DNA of 64,000 nucleotides from Tritrichomonas musculus (GCA_039105265.1 JAPFFF010000058.1:434001-498000); one strand, 5' to 3'; positions 19,757-32,600 are shown, counted from the first letter of the stretch. Numbers and translations are program-made. Notes: a model not told the origin generated them from the letters alone.

Positions 19757-20947
19757 TTAAAATTGTTCTATATTAACTGTTTTCCTGCCAAAGAATTCAT
19801 TTGTGCAGTGAGAATGGTTCATTCCCCTTACAGCTCTTGCTTTATCGATATCAGCCATAGTAATTGAAGAACCATCAGGAAGCTCTTTAACATAGATTCC
19901 AGCTTGATGAAATGCAGAAACAATTTTATCCGGAGTAGTAGCTTGAATCCATGAGTTCACAATTTGCATTATATTCCGTGATTGATCTGAAAATTGTCCA
20001 TGAACTTTGATTCTCGATTTAAAGTGCTTCTGAATTCCGAAAATCCCCAGATCAAGTGCTTGCACTTGATCTGAGGATCCAGGAGGTTCTTGAAAAATGT
20101 AAATTCCATGATATGTTGCTTCGTCTAAAAAATAATCAGAAAAATGCGAGCTACAGCCATCAAGAAGTAATAAGATCAATCCTGTATAACCAGTTTCTTC
20201 TCGTCTTCGTTGAATTTCAGGTAAAAAAATGGACTTCGCCCAAAAATCAAAAATTGTTGAGTTTATAAAGCCGTTTTCCTGATAACAATAAAGGGCATTT
20301 CTTTCACCATAACCGTTTTGTAATAAATCTTTATCTATTCTTTTATTTGGTAAGATTAATAATGGTCTTAATTTTGTTCCATCAAGTGCGATTCCTCCGA
20401 GCATTGTTACTCTCTTCGTTGATCTATTTACACTTAGTACTAATTTTTTTGGCGCGTATTCTGGCACTACAACATGCCGTTTTTTCATATCAATAAAATC
20501 AATGAATCCGCACTCATCGATGTTAAAAATAAACTCTGGAGGAATTAGATTAGCTTCGAGAACTACGCGAAGTTTTGTATAATGCGTTTGAATGGTTTCT
20601 AAAGGAACCTCTGCTCTTACGGACTCCATAATTGAAGCATCTACTATTTTTGTAAATTTTGAATGCATAATTAGCCGATATAACGTATCATACTGAATTG
20701 AAATATCAAATGATGTATATATAAAATCAGCTATTTCATCTATTTCTAGGTAATCATTAGCTTCGTAACTGTCTTTAACATATTGCAAAACCATTCTGAA
20801 CTGTTCTTCTGTCAATGTATTTGGCCTTCCGTGATTTAATTTCAATTGAGATTTTCTTTTTAAATGGTTGGCAATAGCACCTTTCTGAATACCAAATAAC
20901 TTTCCAATAGATGACAATGGGCACTTAATTGAGTCGCTATAGATCAA
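19757..20947 (-). CDS. pogo-like transposase, HTH and DDE catalytic part
   Basis: A DDE_1-family transposase. Residues (numbered from 20947) 10-45 form a helix-turn-helix with GRPNTLTEEQ. The catalytic acidic residues are D144 (FNIDECGF), D263 (LLLDGCSSHFSD) and D299 (QALDLGIFG), the known D/D/D layout of pogo and Tigger. The frame at 20947 begins only with TTG and is open upstream to the stop at 21140-21142, adding about 64 residues (including EVKPPIQCFIKEAFDALPA). The 113-codon frame at 21140-21481 is in the same frame. The natural gene therefore begins at 21481 and is interrupted by one TAA. C-terminal KTVNIEQF closes the protein. Confidence 0.75.
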   Translation of the reverse strand: MIYSDSIKCPLSSIGKLFGIQKGAIANHLKRKSQLKLNHGRPNTLTEEQFRMVLQYVKDSYEANDYLEIDEIADFIYTSFDISIQYDTLYRLIMHSKFTKIVDASIMESVRAEVPLETIQTHYTKLRVVLEANLIPPEFIFNIDECGFIDFIDMKKRHVVVPEYAPKKLVLSVNRSTKRVTMLGGIALDGTKLRPLLILPNKRIDKDLLQNGYGERNALYCYQENGFINSTIFDFWAKSIFLPEIQRRREETGYTGLILLLLDGCSSHFSDYFLDEATYHGIYIFQEPPGSSDQVQALDLGIFGIQKHFKSRIKVHGQFSDQSRNIMQIVNSWIQATTPDKIVSAFHQAGIYVKELPDGSSITMADIDKARAVRGMNHSHCTNEFFGRKTVNIEQF

Positions 20948-21139
20948 ATCTAATGTTGTATAAATCTGTTCTTGATAGTTTTTGCTTGAATTAAATAGAT
21001 TATCATGATTTTGTTTTAATATGTTTTGAGCAATGGCTGGTAAGGCATCAAAAGCTTCTTTAATGAAACATTGAATGGGTGGTTTAACTTCTTGATATTT
21101 ATTGATTTTTGCTTCTTCATAGCACGTAAAACTCTGATC

Positions 21140-21481
21140 TTATAATAAATCTTCTTCATCAAATTTATCAAAAACAGTATTTGGCGAATCAATATTATCA
21201 ATTAGATCAAAAAGATCATTATCAACTATGTCATCAACAGGATTTAACTCCTCCCATATACTTTTAAGCCTAACTGTTTCTTGATCAAACAGATCATCGT
21301 TAATTGTTAGCCTCGATGAATCTTTTCGACTTTTTATTTCCAATGGAGATCGAAATCGTGATTCATCAAATATATGGATATCCTTATCCATTAGATATAT
21401 GAATTCATTCTTTAAAACAGAGAATCTATCAAGAAACAGGGTCCTCTGCTTTCTTGGTCGACCACGCTTTTTCTTCTTCAT
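21140..21481 (-). pseudogene. N-terminal part of the pogo-like transposase (AT-hook)
   Basis: 113 codons from an ATG at 21481. The first residues KKKKRGRPRKQR are an AT-hook, suited to binding the A+T-rich ends of the element. Next is an acidic stretch (DDIVDNDLFDLIDNID). The frame ends at TAA 21140-21142 and the same frame continues directly into the transposase core, so this stop is most simply a disabling substitution in a gene of about 575 codons (19757-21481). Confidence 0.6.
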
Positions 21482-21562
21482 TAAAATGACATTTTTAAGT
21501 GTTCAAACAAAGTTGTTCAAATATTGATATTTTTTATTTATTAATCAATAACCCTTGCTTTT

Positions 21563-21615
21563 TGTACATACATTGTATAAAAAAATACGTTACAAAAATA
21601 TACAATGTATGTACA
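21563..21615. repeat. 17-bp inverted repeat near the hAT left end
   Basis: Arms TGTACATACATTGTATA (21563-21579) and its exact reverse complement (21599-21615), separated by 19 bp, starting 14 bp inside the element. Possible transposase-binding or hairpin site. Confidence 0.6.
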
Positions 21616-23395
21616 ATTGTAGTTTTCATTCAAAATTAAAAACACTAAATATTTATTTATTGTGATGAGTATAATTTTTGCGCTTCAAAAAAATATTTTT
21701 TTATATTTACTTTTATTGTAAAATAAAATTAATATAATTTAAATTGAGTTTATTTGGTTTTTTAATCATTATCATTATTTTAAAACAAATGGCCTATAAA
21801 GGCTAAATTTTTATTTTTTTTTTTTTCGATAATTTATAGATCAAATAATGGAACCATTACATTTCTAATCATTATATGAAGAGAATTTTATGTTAGCAGT
21901 GGTTTATGTAAGGAGTTTCTAATCAGGAGAGAAAAATTTTCGAAATAGCCAACATATCATTATGAAATTACATTATTCCATGAAATTAGATGATTAACTT
22001 ACTTTTTATGACAATATTCATTTACATAATCATTGTAATACGGTATTACATTTCAGAAAAAATTTATTTTTTCGTATCTCGATCAAATTCAAATTGCTGA
22101 AACATGAAAAATATAGAAAATTTATGCCATATCCAAATTTATCTCTGTTCTATAAAATGTATGGAATGTTTTTTGAAATATTTTTATCTTCTTATATAGT
22201 AAATGTTGATCGGTAATATTGATTATTCATATCATACATATGATGTATTATATATATTTAACTTTATAGACCAATTAATTTTTTCTCATCAAAATGGAAT
22301 ATCTGCATGATACCATCATATATGTGCATTTGTATTTGCTTAACATATGTTTTATTGTTTTTGAATGCCAGTTTGTATTTTATATCACTTATTATTTCAC
22401 TAATTATGAAGATATTATAAATTAAATTTACGACTAAAAAAAATGTGATTTTTCTGGAGAGATTGGCTTAACCGTTTAATATAATTTTCGGATATGTTAT
22501 TATATAATAAAATTAATGGTTTTTTATCGAGGCAAAGAAACTTGATAAAGCCATTAAAAAAAGATAAAAATGTTTGAAAACCAAATCCTCTCAAATAAAC
22601 GTCTATTTTATTTTAATATTCATTTTTTTGAATAAGCACGTTTTTTGGTTCTCACAAAAAATCTTGAATTTTCTGGAAAGACTGGAATAATATTACAAGC
22701 TCTAAACAAATTATGCCTTATAATATAAAATTTAATGAGGTTTTTCCGAGCCAATTAGGTTAAATATGTTTCTATTTTAGGATATTTATGTTTGCATAGA
22801 TTTTTACATAAAAGCTTTTCAAATATTTTGTGAGTATAAAATTTGAATGATTTATTTTTATCTTATTAAAACAATTCCTTAAATAGAATTTATATTAAAT
22901 ATATGATATATATATATGATAAAATAAATATAATATGAAACACAAAAATTATTTACAAATAAATACATATATAATTATAAATCTCCAAATGCATTCAAAA
23001 TTAAAAACTCATCCATAATTCAAAGGTATAAAAATATTTTGATAAAGCATTCATAAATAATTGTATGAGCTATTTTAATTTCTAATTATTAATGAAAATA
23101 ATGATAGATTTTTATTTTCTCAAATTATTGTATGTAATCATTCAATAAAATTAATAACATTTTATTGAAATTAAAATCATAGTTTAAATTTCCAATATCT
23201 TATTTAATTTTTCGAAACCTAAATTATAATTAATAATTATATATATAATGTTATATTCATTCATATTTCCAATGTATAATAAATTTTTATTGATTTACAT
23301 AATGGATTACTTGAATCGTATTTTTGAATACTTAATAGTTTTTATTTATTCAATTTATATATTTTGCATATATCTCACAATAAAATTTAAATATA

Positions 23396-24854
23396 GTTGG
23401 TGGACATAATTATGTTTTTGGGACATAATCATGTTTGCTCAACTTTTTGAATGGTACACAAAAATAAAACACATTTTTCTCAATACTTTTTAAAGATTAT
23501 TTGATAATATTATATAATTTATTAATGTATTTTATGTACATCATTATTTAATTAAATGAGATATTATATTTGTGATTTATATGAAATTTTGCCATTAATG
23601 TAAAAAAAAGTCAAAATGCTTATTTTATTCTCAATAATTGAAACTTGGGATTTAATAATAATATCATTAATTCATAATCAGTAATGATATAATTTTGTCA
23701 GATAATTGATATCTAAAAACTTTCATATAAGAAAATTTTGATGCACAAAATAAAGTTAAAAATCATATCACTTTTTTGTTTTTTTCCAATAAAAAATAAA
23801 AACTTTTAAATTTTTATTTAAATATTTGATATAATGCATATAGTATAATGATATTTAAAGAATAAAATTGGCGGTTCTACTCAAGATCTATTACCTTAAT
23901 GAAAAAGAGTAACTTCTGAAATAACTTAAAAAGACTTTCAATTTTAGACATTGAGAAATTATTTTCATTATTTTAATAGTTCTTCTATACTTACCTAATA
24001 TTTATTGATTAATTGCTATTTTTAATGCTTTTATAATAGAAAAAATAAAAAAGTGAAATTTGTATATTTCTTAGAAAAACCTGAAATCTTGATGGGCAAC
24101 AATGATTTTTAGAGGATTAATAATATATTTCATTGTATGTGTTATCAAATAATGTAATTCTGAAATCATATCAATTATGCATGAGTGATTTATGAATGAT
24201 TTTGAATGAAAAAAAGAAAAATGAAATTTTTCCAAGATTGATTCTTTTTCAACCATATTATTATATTTAATATATTATATGCATCATATAGATGATTAAT
24301 ACTGCATCTAATTTGAAATAAAATAAACTCATTTTTCAAAATTAGTAATTTTGTATGAATGATTTTTGTCATATTTTGAAAACACTTTTTCTTTTTATAT
24401 AATTATTATTTCAATAAATTTTTTTCTAAAATATAATATATACATTATATTCTAAAATAATAACTATGTTAGAGCAAATTAAAACAACCTTTTTTTTATG
24501 GTAAAAGCATGAAATGTGATATGAAATGAGTTTTTTGAGTAGTGAAATGAAAATGAAACCATTTTTTCTAATTATCTATTTTATTTCAATAAATAATAAT
24601 GATACATTTTAATTATAGATGAAAAGTAAATTATAATTTTTTTCAAATAATAAAAAAATATTCAGAAATTAAAAATTCGATATCATATTTATGATCAAAT
24701 TTAGTTTGATAAAAGTGAATTAAAATCTGGGAATAGAATGTATCCAATATGATATTAATTGTTCTACAATTGTTTTTTAAAAAGTCCAATTTGAATATAT
24801 AGAAATGATGTGAAAACATTATTATGTCTCCAAAACAGAATTATGTCCACCAAC
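23396..24854. mobile_element. TA-flanked inverted-repeat element (mariner-type MITE), 1.46 kb
   Basis: Terminal repeats of about 40 bp: GTTGGTGGACATAATTATG from 23396, and its inverse at about 24815-24854 with three or four differences. Each arm holds GGACATAAT and a second GACATAAT, again a doubled site. Flanks are TATA on both sides, fitting a TA (or TATA) duplication. The size matches Tc1/mariner elements but no transposase frame remains; the short minus-strand frames near 24071-24372 show no motif. It lies within the hAT element, downstream of the hAT gene. Confidence 0.65.
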
Positions 24855-25201
24855 TATATAATATTTTATGACTATAATAATAATATAAAATTCAATATAA
24901 AAACATATTATAAAATATGATGATTTAAAAACCACTAGTTATTTCTTTTTTGTTTTTTTCGAGTTTCCATACATTTGTTCTATATTTATTTGTTTGCTTG
25001 TTTTACACAACTTTTTAAATGAAGATCAAAGATGTCAGAATTATTCAAATGTAATTGCATGTAGATCAAAAAAATATATGATTTTTTTATTTAGAAATAA
25101 AAATAAAGCCATTCATTATAGTGTTTTCATAAATAAAATAAAAATAATTATTATTAAATCTTTATTTAAATTTGTTTTTTTGTTTTGTTTTCTTTTCTTT
25201 T

Positions 25202-27097
25202 TTAATCATTATGTCTTGCACATAGTGACAAGACGATCTCAATATTGATTTTGAGCATTGACATCATTGACGCATGTTCTTTTGTCAATGACAATCTATC
25301 ATAATTTAATATTCTTTTGCAGTGAGAAAAGCACCGTTCAATGAAAAGCGAAGTGAACGAGTGTGACATCAACTCGGTCGCAAAAACTGAAAGGTAAGGA
25401 AATTGTTTTTTGGCTTCATCTGAAGTCCAAAAATCAATAAATGGCTCATCTATTACATCCATTTCTAAAAAAGTGAAAATTTCATCTTTTGAAATCTCTT
25501 GTTCTTCATTTTTAGATTTTTCTTTCCAAAGATTTTCTTGAAAACTTTTATTTATATCAAATTGAAAAGAATTATTGTTTGTTGAATAATTTGAAACTTT
25601 TTGTATTTTTTCAACTTCTTCATTTTGCTGAATAATTTCAAGTTCATTATAAAGATAGGTTATTGCATTCTGAAAATCATCAGATTCTTTGAACCATGGC
25701 ATTATTGAATTTGATTTGTCAAGAATCATAGAATAAATTATTCTACAGCACGACTTTTTATTTGGATCTAAAAAATGTTCGATGATTTCTTGTTTCAGAC
25801 TCTGAAAAGAGAATCCAAAGAAAGTGTCTTTATATTGATTAATAATTCCTATAATTGTTTGAATAACATTAAAAATTATGGATGAAAAAGCGTTATCTTC
25901 TTGATCAACTAACAATTCATATGCTTGATTTATTTGTGATATGAATGGTAGAATTAATTCTATTGTGTTTATTTCTTCAAGATCAAATAAAATGTCATTA
26001 TATTGTGCTGCATACTGTAATATGTAATCTTTCAATTGTACAATTGAGAGCATCGTATCAAAGCAAGATAACCATCTTGTTTTCGAATATTTCCTAATAT
26101 TTGAAACAGGTGCACCATTTATTTCTAGAAAAGACACAAACACTTCTTTTTTACGAGAAATATTTGCTTTTTTAAGAATTGAATATATTAGTTCGTTTTC
26201 TTCAATGAATTTTTTGATACAGTTATTTAAAATATGTATGAAGCAAGGATCCCACTTTAATCCAAGAAGCTGAGCTGTGGCACTCATTACTGGTGCAGAA
26301 TCTGTGCATAAAGATATGATAGAAGATGGATCAATATTATAAAATTCCATTTGATTTTTTATGCATTGTGCAATTGAATTTGCAGAATGTTGTACTTCTG
26401 GAATGTCGTGCAATCCAAGGAATATGTTTTTTATTTGCTTTGAATCTATAAAACGTGCCGATATACCAATGTATCGGCGGCCACGTTTATCTGACCATCC
26501 ATCAGCAATAAGAACTATTTTCTGTTGCACACTTAGTGTTGCACGTATTTCTGTTATGAGAAGATTGTACAAAGTTTCAATTCTTTCAATTATTTGTCCA
26601 TATGAGATCGATGGTGGGAAAAATGATTTAAAAAGTTCATCCTTGATGCTATTCAAAGGAATTGAATGCCTCAAAAGCCATAGGATAAAACCATCTAAAG
26701 GTGAAATCATTTGTGGGTTTTCACATGTCTTATGCTTCATAGTACATAAATGTGAATGAACATTAGAACCAGAACCAGAATGAAATTCATTGCAAATTGA
26801 ACAATAAAATTTATTATTAAATTTTTCACCATCAACCATTAACCAGAAAATGAAAGGTGAATTTCCTTTATACGTTAATAAACATATATTATTGGTACCA
26901 ATAATCAATGGAAGCTTTTCTTTTCTAATAACAAGTTTTTTACCTGTGTCAACTAGCTCTTTCTTTGTAGTTCTTTCATAAACATTCACCAAGATTGAAT
27001 CTGGCTCGTTTTCGATATTTTGGAACATTTGTTCAAGTAAAGAAGTGAAGTGCAAAATTGCAACAGCAATAAATCTTATAAATGTAACGTATATCAT
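25202..27097 (-). CDS. hAT transposase, apparently full length (631 aa)
   Basis: Domains in order: a BED-type zinc finger (C99-x2-C102 ... H116-x5-H122); a catalytic core with D199 in IADGWSDKRGRRYIG, D266 in SLCTDSAPVM followed by the C285-x2-H288 pair in DPCFIHILNN, an alpha-helical insertion, and E587 in TSLFIERCFSHCKR; and the C-terminal dimerisation region (DFWTSDEAKKQFPYLSVFA). The order and spacing are those of active hAT transposases. The first 23 residues are hydrophobic and unlike the family, so Met24 (27028) is a plausible true start. No stops or frameshifts are seen. Confidence 0.85.
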   Translation of the reverse strand: MIYVTFIRFIAVAILHFTSLLEQMFQNIENEPDSILVNVYERTTKKELVDTGKKLVIRKEKLPLIIGTNNICLLTYKGNSPFIFWLMVDGEKFNNKFYCSICNEFHSGSGSNVHSHLCTMKHKTCENPQMISPLDGFILWLLRHSIPLNSIKDELFKSFFPPSISYGQIIERIETLYNLLITEIRATLSVQQKIVLIADGWSDKRGRRYIGISARFIDSKQIKNIFLGLHDIPEVQHSANSIAQCIKNQMEFYNIDPSSIISLCTDSAPVMSATAQLLGLKWDPCFIHILNNCIKKFIEENELIYSILKKANISRKKEVFVSFLEINGAPVSNIRKYSKTRWLSCFDTMLSIVQLKDYILQYAAQYNDILFDLEEINTIELILPFISQINQAYELLVDQEDNAFSSIIFNVIQTIIGIINQYKDTFFGFSFQSLKQEIIEHFLDPNKKSCCRIIYSMILDKSNSIMPWFKESDDFQNAITYLYNELEIIQQNEEVEKIQKVSNYSTNNNSFQFDINKSFQENLWKEKSKNEEQEISKDEIFTFLEMDVIDEPFIDFWTSDEAKKQFPYLSVFATELMSHSFTSLFIERCFSHCKRILNYDRLSLTKEHASMMSMLKINIEIVLSLCARHND

Positions 27098-27713
27098 TTA
27101 ATTTGTGCAAAATTCAATTAAAAAACGTGTTTTTAATTTAAAAAAAAACGTTTACTATCTGAAAAATCACATGATATTTAAAAAAACGTATATATCTATT
27201 AAAAATAAAGAAATCTCCAATTTTTTTTATTAATTTTTTAAGCTATGTCAAAACAAATTATATTATATTTGTAATATAAATTTTTTATTTTGTGTTAGAG
27301 AAAAAAGGTGATATACAAGTCAATTATACGTTAAAAAAAATAGTTTCGTTAAAAAGTTACGTTAAAAAAATTAAGTTGTAAAAAAAGTAAGGGTTATTAA
27401 TCAAGGAATTTTTTTAATGCAATAATTATTATATATATTAACTAATTAATTTATATATATGAAAAAATCTACAAATAGGGTTGCTTTAATTTTTATAAAA
27501 AATCAAATTGAGATGTAAACTTTGCATTTAAAAAAATATAGATTCAATAATTCTTCGAATAAAAATAAAAATTATATTTAGTTACTCATAAACAATCTAT
27601 GACCAAAAAATGAAAACGTAATTTCATTTCTATAAAGTACTTCTTAATAAAAGTCTACACTTTTTTCCGTGGTTTACACTTTTTTCCGTCCCCTTTATTT
27701 TTACTTTATTTAA

Positions 27714-29654
27714 GGGTAAAGTTGGCTTTTCTTTTTTTTGAAATCTTTTAATTTATTCTATGTGCTGCTTGAATGAATTGTATGATCATTGAATTTATTT
27801 CTATGTAAATTCAATCTTTTCTGAGGGGCATTCAAATGAACAGAAAAAAAAGAGCTCCACAGAGCTATCAAATCAATTTTTGTACAAAAAAGCATTACAA
27901 CGTAATGTAAAATATTCTGAATTTTGGATATATAACAAAAAATGGTCCAAATCATGAAAAAAATAAAAAATGAAAATATCATAATCCAAAAAATATCAAG
28001 AAAACATTTTTTTACTAAAAAAAGTGCATATTTCTATTTTTAAACATATATACAAGGGGAATAATTTGTTTTTATCATATTTAATTTGAAGCAGACTGAA
28101 TTACAATGCTTTTTTTTTCTTCAATTTCGAAAAAAATATTTTTTCTACTTAATTCTATTGATATTGGTTGATATATATTTTTTATACGAATATTTTAGAT
28201 TGATATTTGATATTCATTAAGAAAAATATTTGTTTTAAAATGCAATAAAATTATTTGAAAATTTTATCATGAAAATTTTGATGTTAGCAAGTCGGCTCTT
28301 CTCGAATAGGAAACTTTTTGGATTTGTACTAGGAAAATATAATTAATAGCATTTATTATAATAAAATGGTCCATTAAAAATTAGAAAATTTGAATCATGG
28401 AGAAAATTGAATATTGATATTTCTGTGATTTTTTGATTTGATGGATTTTTCCTATTATATTTTATGTAGTATTTGATATATACATAAAATTAAGGAATCT
28501 AATTGCGTGTAAAATGAAAAATTGGCACTTTCAAATAAGTTTGTTTTTGAAAATATTGAAAGGGTTGAAAAGTTGAATAAAATCAAAAAATAAAAATATT
28601 TATCATATCTTATTATTAAAAAAGCAAAAATTATTATAATTTTTATATTAATTTATATATAATAATATATATATATTATTTATTAAATATTAATAATATA
28701 ATGAATATGGAAATAAATATTCTTTTTTTAAGTTAACTTAAAAATTCAATGGAGATAAAAAAATTTGAATGAATGCTTTTTCGTTTTTTTATTCAAAATT
28801 GTGAGATAAAAAATGTTTTTATCTCAATAAATTTATCATAATTTATATATATAATATCAGCTAATAGACATAATAATTAATTAAACTACAAAAACATATA
28901 TATCCATATATATTAAAAAATATTAATTTATTTTGAACAATAAACTAATTTATCAATTGAAACCATAGTTTATATTATTACTTAAGCTTTAATGCATTGC
29001 ATAAAAATCAAAATAAATAATTAAATTAGTATATTAATCCAAAAAAAAGTCGAATTTTTATTTATTCTTCTATAGAAGACAAGATACCAAACTATTTTTT
29101 TCTATATTTAATTGGTTGATTGAATAGAAAAAGTATTATAATAACCATTTATCAATTGAAATAGCTATATATTTTTGCTGAATCCATACCAATGTTTTTA
29201 TAAAATTTCCGAATAAATCCTTTTATTTACGAAATTAAATAATTTTAAAATTATAAGGTATTCCATATAAAATTTCATTACAAATATCTTTTTTATTTTC
29301 ATATTGATTCAATAAAACTGTTTTTTGATGAGAGAAATTGGTTCACAATTTTTTGAAAGAAATTTTTTTTTATTCAATTATTTGAGAAAATAGAAATTCG
29401 AAAAAAACTATCTAAACAAAAATATTCTTATTTAAAAAATTAATCTTAAATTAATTATATTTTTTTAAATTAAGATTATACATGATAATCTTAATGGATA
29501 AAATAAAAAATGATTAAACGTTGATTTGATAAGAAATATATAAATTTTTTATATTTTAATGAAATATCAGATTTGCCATTAGCAAAAACTCATAGAATAT
29601 TTTGAAAGATATTACAAAAAGTGGAAAAAAGTTGAGAAAAGCCAACTTTACCCT
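27714..29654. mobile_element. TTAA-flanked non-coding element, 1.94 kb
   Basis: Terminal inverted repeats GGGTAAAGTTGGCTTTTCT (27714-27732) and its exact inverse (29636-29654), each bordered by TTAA (27710-27713, 29655-29658). TTAA duplications and GGG/CCC-type ends occur in piggyBac and Kolobok elements. No transposase is present and the interior is A+T rich. It begins only 14 bp beyond the right end of the pogo-like element. Confidence 0.65.
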
Positions 29655-29658
29655 TAAA

Positions 29659-32600
29659 GGGGAATCAATTTTACGATTTTACCAAAGTGAAAACGAAGTA
29701 ATTTAAATATAAAAAATGAATTTAATTAATGGAATTATATAAAAGTTAAAGAATATTCAATAAAAATTATAGTAGGGATATAAAGATAAATGATGTTTTT
29801 TTAAATTTCTGAAAAAGTTTGAATTTTTCTAATAAAAAAATTTGGTTGCATTCAAATTTTATTTTTCTACATTCAATTTTTATTTATAAAAATTGAATAA
29901 AAAATGGAAAAATGTTAATATTTTAAAATTTTTATCAACTTTAGTAAATATGTATAGTTTATTTTTTACGTATACTAAATATTATATAATTATATATATA
30001 AAATAAAAAACAAATTTTCTTAATTACCAAGATATATGAATAATACAAATATATTATCTTATTTATTTGAACGTTATTTCATATAAAGAAAAAAATAAAA
30101 AAATAAATCAATACTAATTAATAGAAAAGATATCAAGAAGAATAATAAATAATTACTAACTATACTATTCATAAATTCTGGTTTTATTAAAAATATTTCA
30201 AAAACTAAATTTTAATCATATCTTAGATGTATTTAATAAAAACTGATCAGTAAAGATATTAGAAAGCCTTAATTTTTAATATATCTTTATGAATGTTACC
30301 AAAAAAGTTATTATATAAGCAAAAAAAAAACTGAAATATTCAAATTTATTGATTATTTGTTTTTCTGAATTAAAAGATAATCTATTTTATATAATGAAAT
30401 TTAAAAATTACATAGATAAAATAATCTAATTAATAAATTAAAAATGCTAAAAATATTACTTATGCTTGAAAAAATCTAAATAAAAATATGTAGGAATATC
30501 TCAAAAAGTGAGTTGGAAATAGTTCAAAATTATAAATTGATAATAATTAAAAAGTTTAATTTTATAAATTTATAATTATAAAATATTCAAAAAGTGAGTT
30601 GGAAATAGTTCAATTTTTTTTGGAAATATTCAAAAAGTGAGTTGGAAATAGTTCAATTTTTTTTTGAATAAACGCACTCAGAAAAATTTATTTCTTTGAT
30701 ATCTTTTTATTTCTACTATAAATATTTTTCATCAATAATTAAACGAAATTAAATTTAATTGAATATTTATGAAATATATAATATGAAAACATAACTTAAT
30801 CATATATGGGAAATATTGAAAAATATATCAAAATCCATATTTTCAATTAGACTATTAACAATTAACTTATATTATAAACTATATATTATTATATAAAACT
30901 TTTATGTATAATTTAATTGTGAAAATATATCTTAAATTTTGATATAAAACAATTTTTTACTTGAAAATAATACGTTAAAAATTGATAAGATAATCCCCCT
31001 TTCTTTATTTATAAAACATATTATCTTTTGAATTTCTATATTACTAGCCATATATAGATTTAAACACAAATTTATATAAAAAATATTAGAAAATGACTTA
31101 TTTCTCAATTGCTTTACGAAATAATAATACAGTAATTGTACAATATAATAATAATATATATTTAAATAAATATTATTATGTATATAAGTTACTTTATACT
31201 CTTATTTTAAAGAAAAATGTAATTAATATTTTGTATTATTTTGAATTATTTTTCATCGTATTTGTGTACGTTATTAATTTTTAGTGATGTGAGATGATTA
31301 TTTTCGGTGAAGTGAAGTTATTAGTGAAATGATTCTTGAAAAATATAAATTTGCTCATCTTCATAAAAATATTAAAAAAATATTTTTTATTTAGGTAAAT
31401 TATTATTTGCCATTTTATAAAATTAATTTTAATATTTAATATATTGAAAACCAAAAAACAATCACAATACAAACCAACTAATATTTTTAGAAATTCAATT
31501 TAAAATCATCGTTTAATTGAATTTTTCATTTTTTTTTTTTTTTTGTTAATTTATCTATTTAATATATTATAAAAAACTTAAATATAAAATACTAATTGCA
31601 TATAAATAGTAATATATATCATTTATATAGATCAATATAATGTTTAAATAAAAATATTACTAGGATACAAAAAGTTTAATATTTCAATAAAAAAATATAA
31701 TAACTGAAAAAGTTAAAAAAATTTTTAAAAATAAAATAAAATATAAACAAGTATATCTTTAGAAAATAAATGTTTTTTAAATATATAATTATTAATATAA
31801 TATATAATTATTAATATAATATATAAATATATATACAATAATAAATAATAAAATAAAATTAAATATATATCTATATTACATCAATTTTTATATAAAAAAT
31901 TATTATGGCCTCTCAATTATAAAACCATTTTTATTCAGAAAAATAAAAATAGAAATATCTCAAAAATAGGAGTATAATATTCTTATTTATTAAAGTACAA
32001 TCTTAGTTTCAAAATAAAAATAAAGAAATAATGATCAAAATTACAATATTTCGTCAAATTCTCTACATGAATACCTCTGGAAATTGTTTTTTCAATCCCA
32101 TTTTTAAATATTGTTTAGTTATATATTTCTATTTAAATATTTATATAATATATTATATATATAATCTATAATATACAAATATTATTTATTAATTTCCTGT
32201 ATAAAGCATATTTATAAATATATATTTTGAAAGCTTATTCAAAATATATTGAGAACATAAAAATAATAAAGTCATTAAATTTTCTGTATTTTTAAATAAT
32301 TACTATTCAATTTATAGGATTTGAAAATGAAAATATCTTATTTTAAAAATATATTACCAATTTTATTATGCAATATATAAAATTAAAATAATAATGATAT
32401 ATAAATTAATGTAAATATTTCTAAAATTATTTTAAATTGAGGATTTCTGATGAACATATTATAGTAAGCATAAAGTAAATCAATTTTTTTAATAAATATA
32501 GATGAAAATAATTTGTATACATATCAAAAAGTATGAAAAAATGATGAAATTATTGAAAAATAATTAGATTGGTAATGAAAAAATCAATAATCAAATTTGA

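Larger units (their letters stand above)
21549..27396 (-). mobile_element. hAT transposon, 5.85 kb, inserted in the pogo-like element
   Basis: Ends TAACCCTTGCTTTTTGTAC at 21549 and its inverted counterpart ending GTAAGGGTTA at 27396. An 8-bp target duplication TTAATCAA lies at 21541-21548 and 27397-27404. Eight-base duplications define hAT elements and the transposase inside (25202-27097) is a full hAT protein. A 17-bp perfect inverted repeat near the left end (21563-21579/21599-21615) and repeated CGTTAAAAA words near the right end (about 27330-27372) could be subterminal transposase sites. It contains a further element at 23396-24854. The transposase frame is unbroken, so this copy may be active or very young. 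Confidence 0.8.
19267..27695 (-). mobile_element. pogo-like (Tc1/mariner superfamily) transposon, split by a hAT insertion
   Basis: Terminal repeats of about 45 bp: left 19267-19312, right 27648-27695, both starting AAGG and both containing two tandem copies of a 17-18-bp unit with GGAAAAAAGTGTAAAC (probable transposase-binding sites). Each end is flanked by TA (19265-19266 and 27696-27697), as expected for the superfamily. Subtracting the hAT element and its duplicated site leaves about 2.57 kb, the usual size for pogo/Tigger elements. The transposase (19757-21481, minus) has one in-frame stop, so it is inactive as it stands. The hAT insertion lies about 60 bp upstream of the transposase start. 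Confidence 0.7.

Noticed and set aside
30507-30664. CRISPR-like spacing of short direct repeats
   Set aside because: Only three imperfect copies with unequal, low-complexity gaps, in a eukaryotic context.
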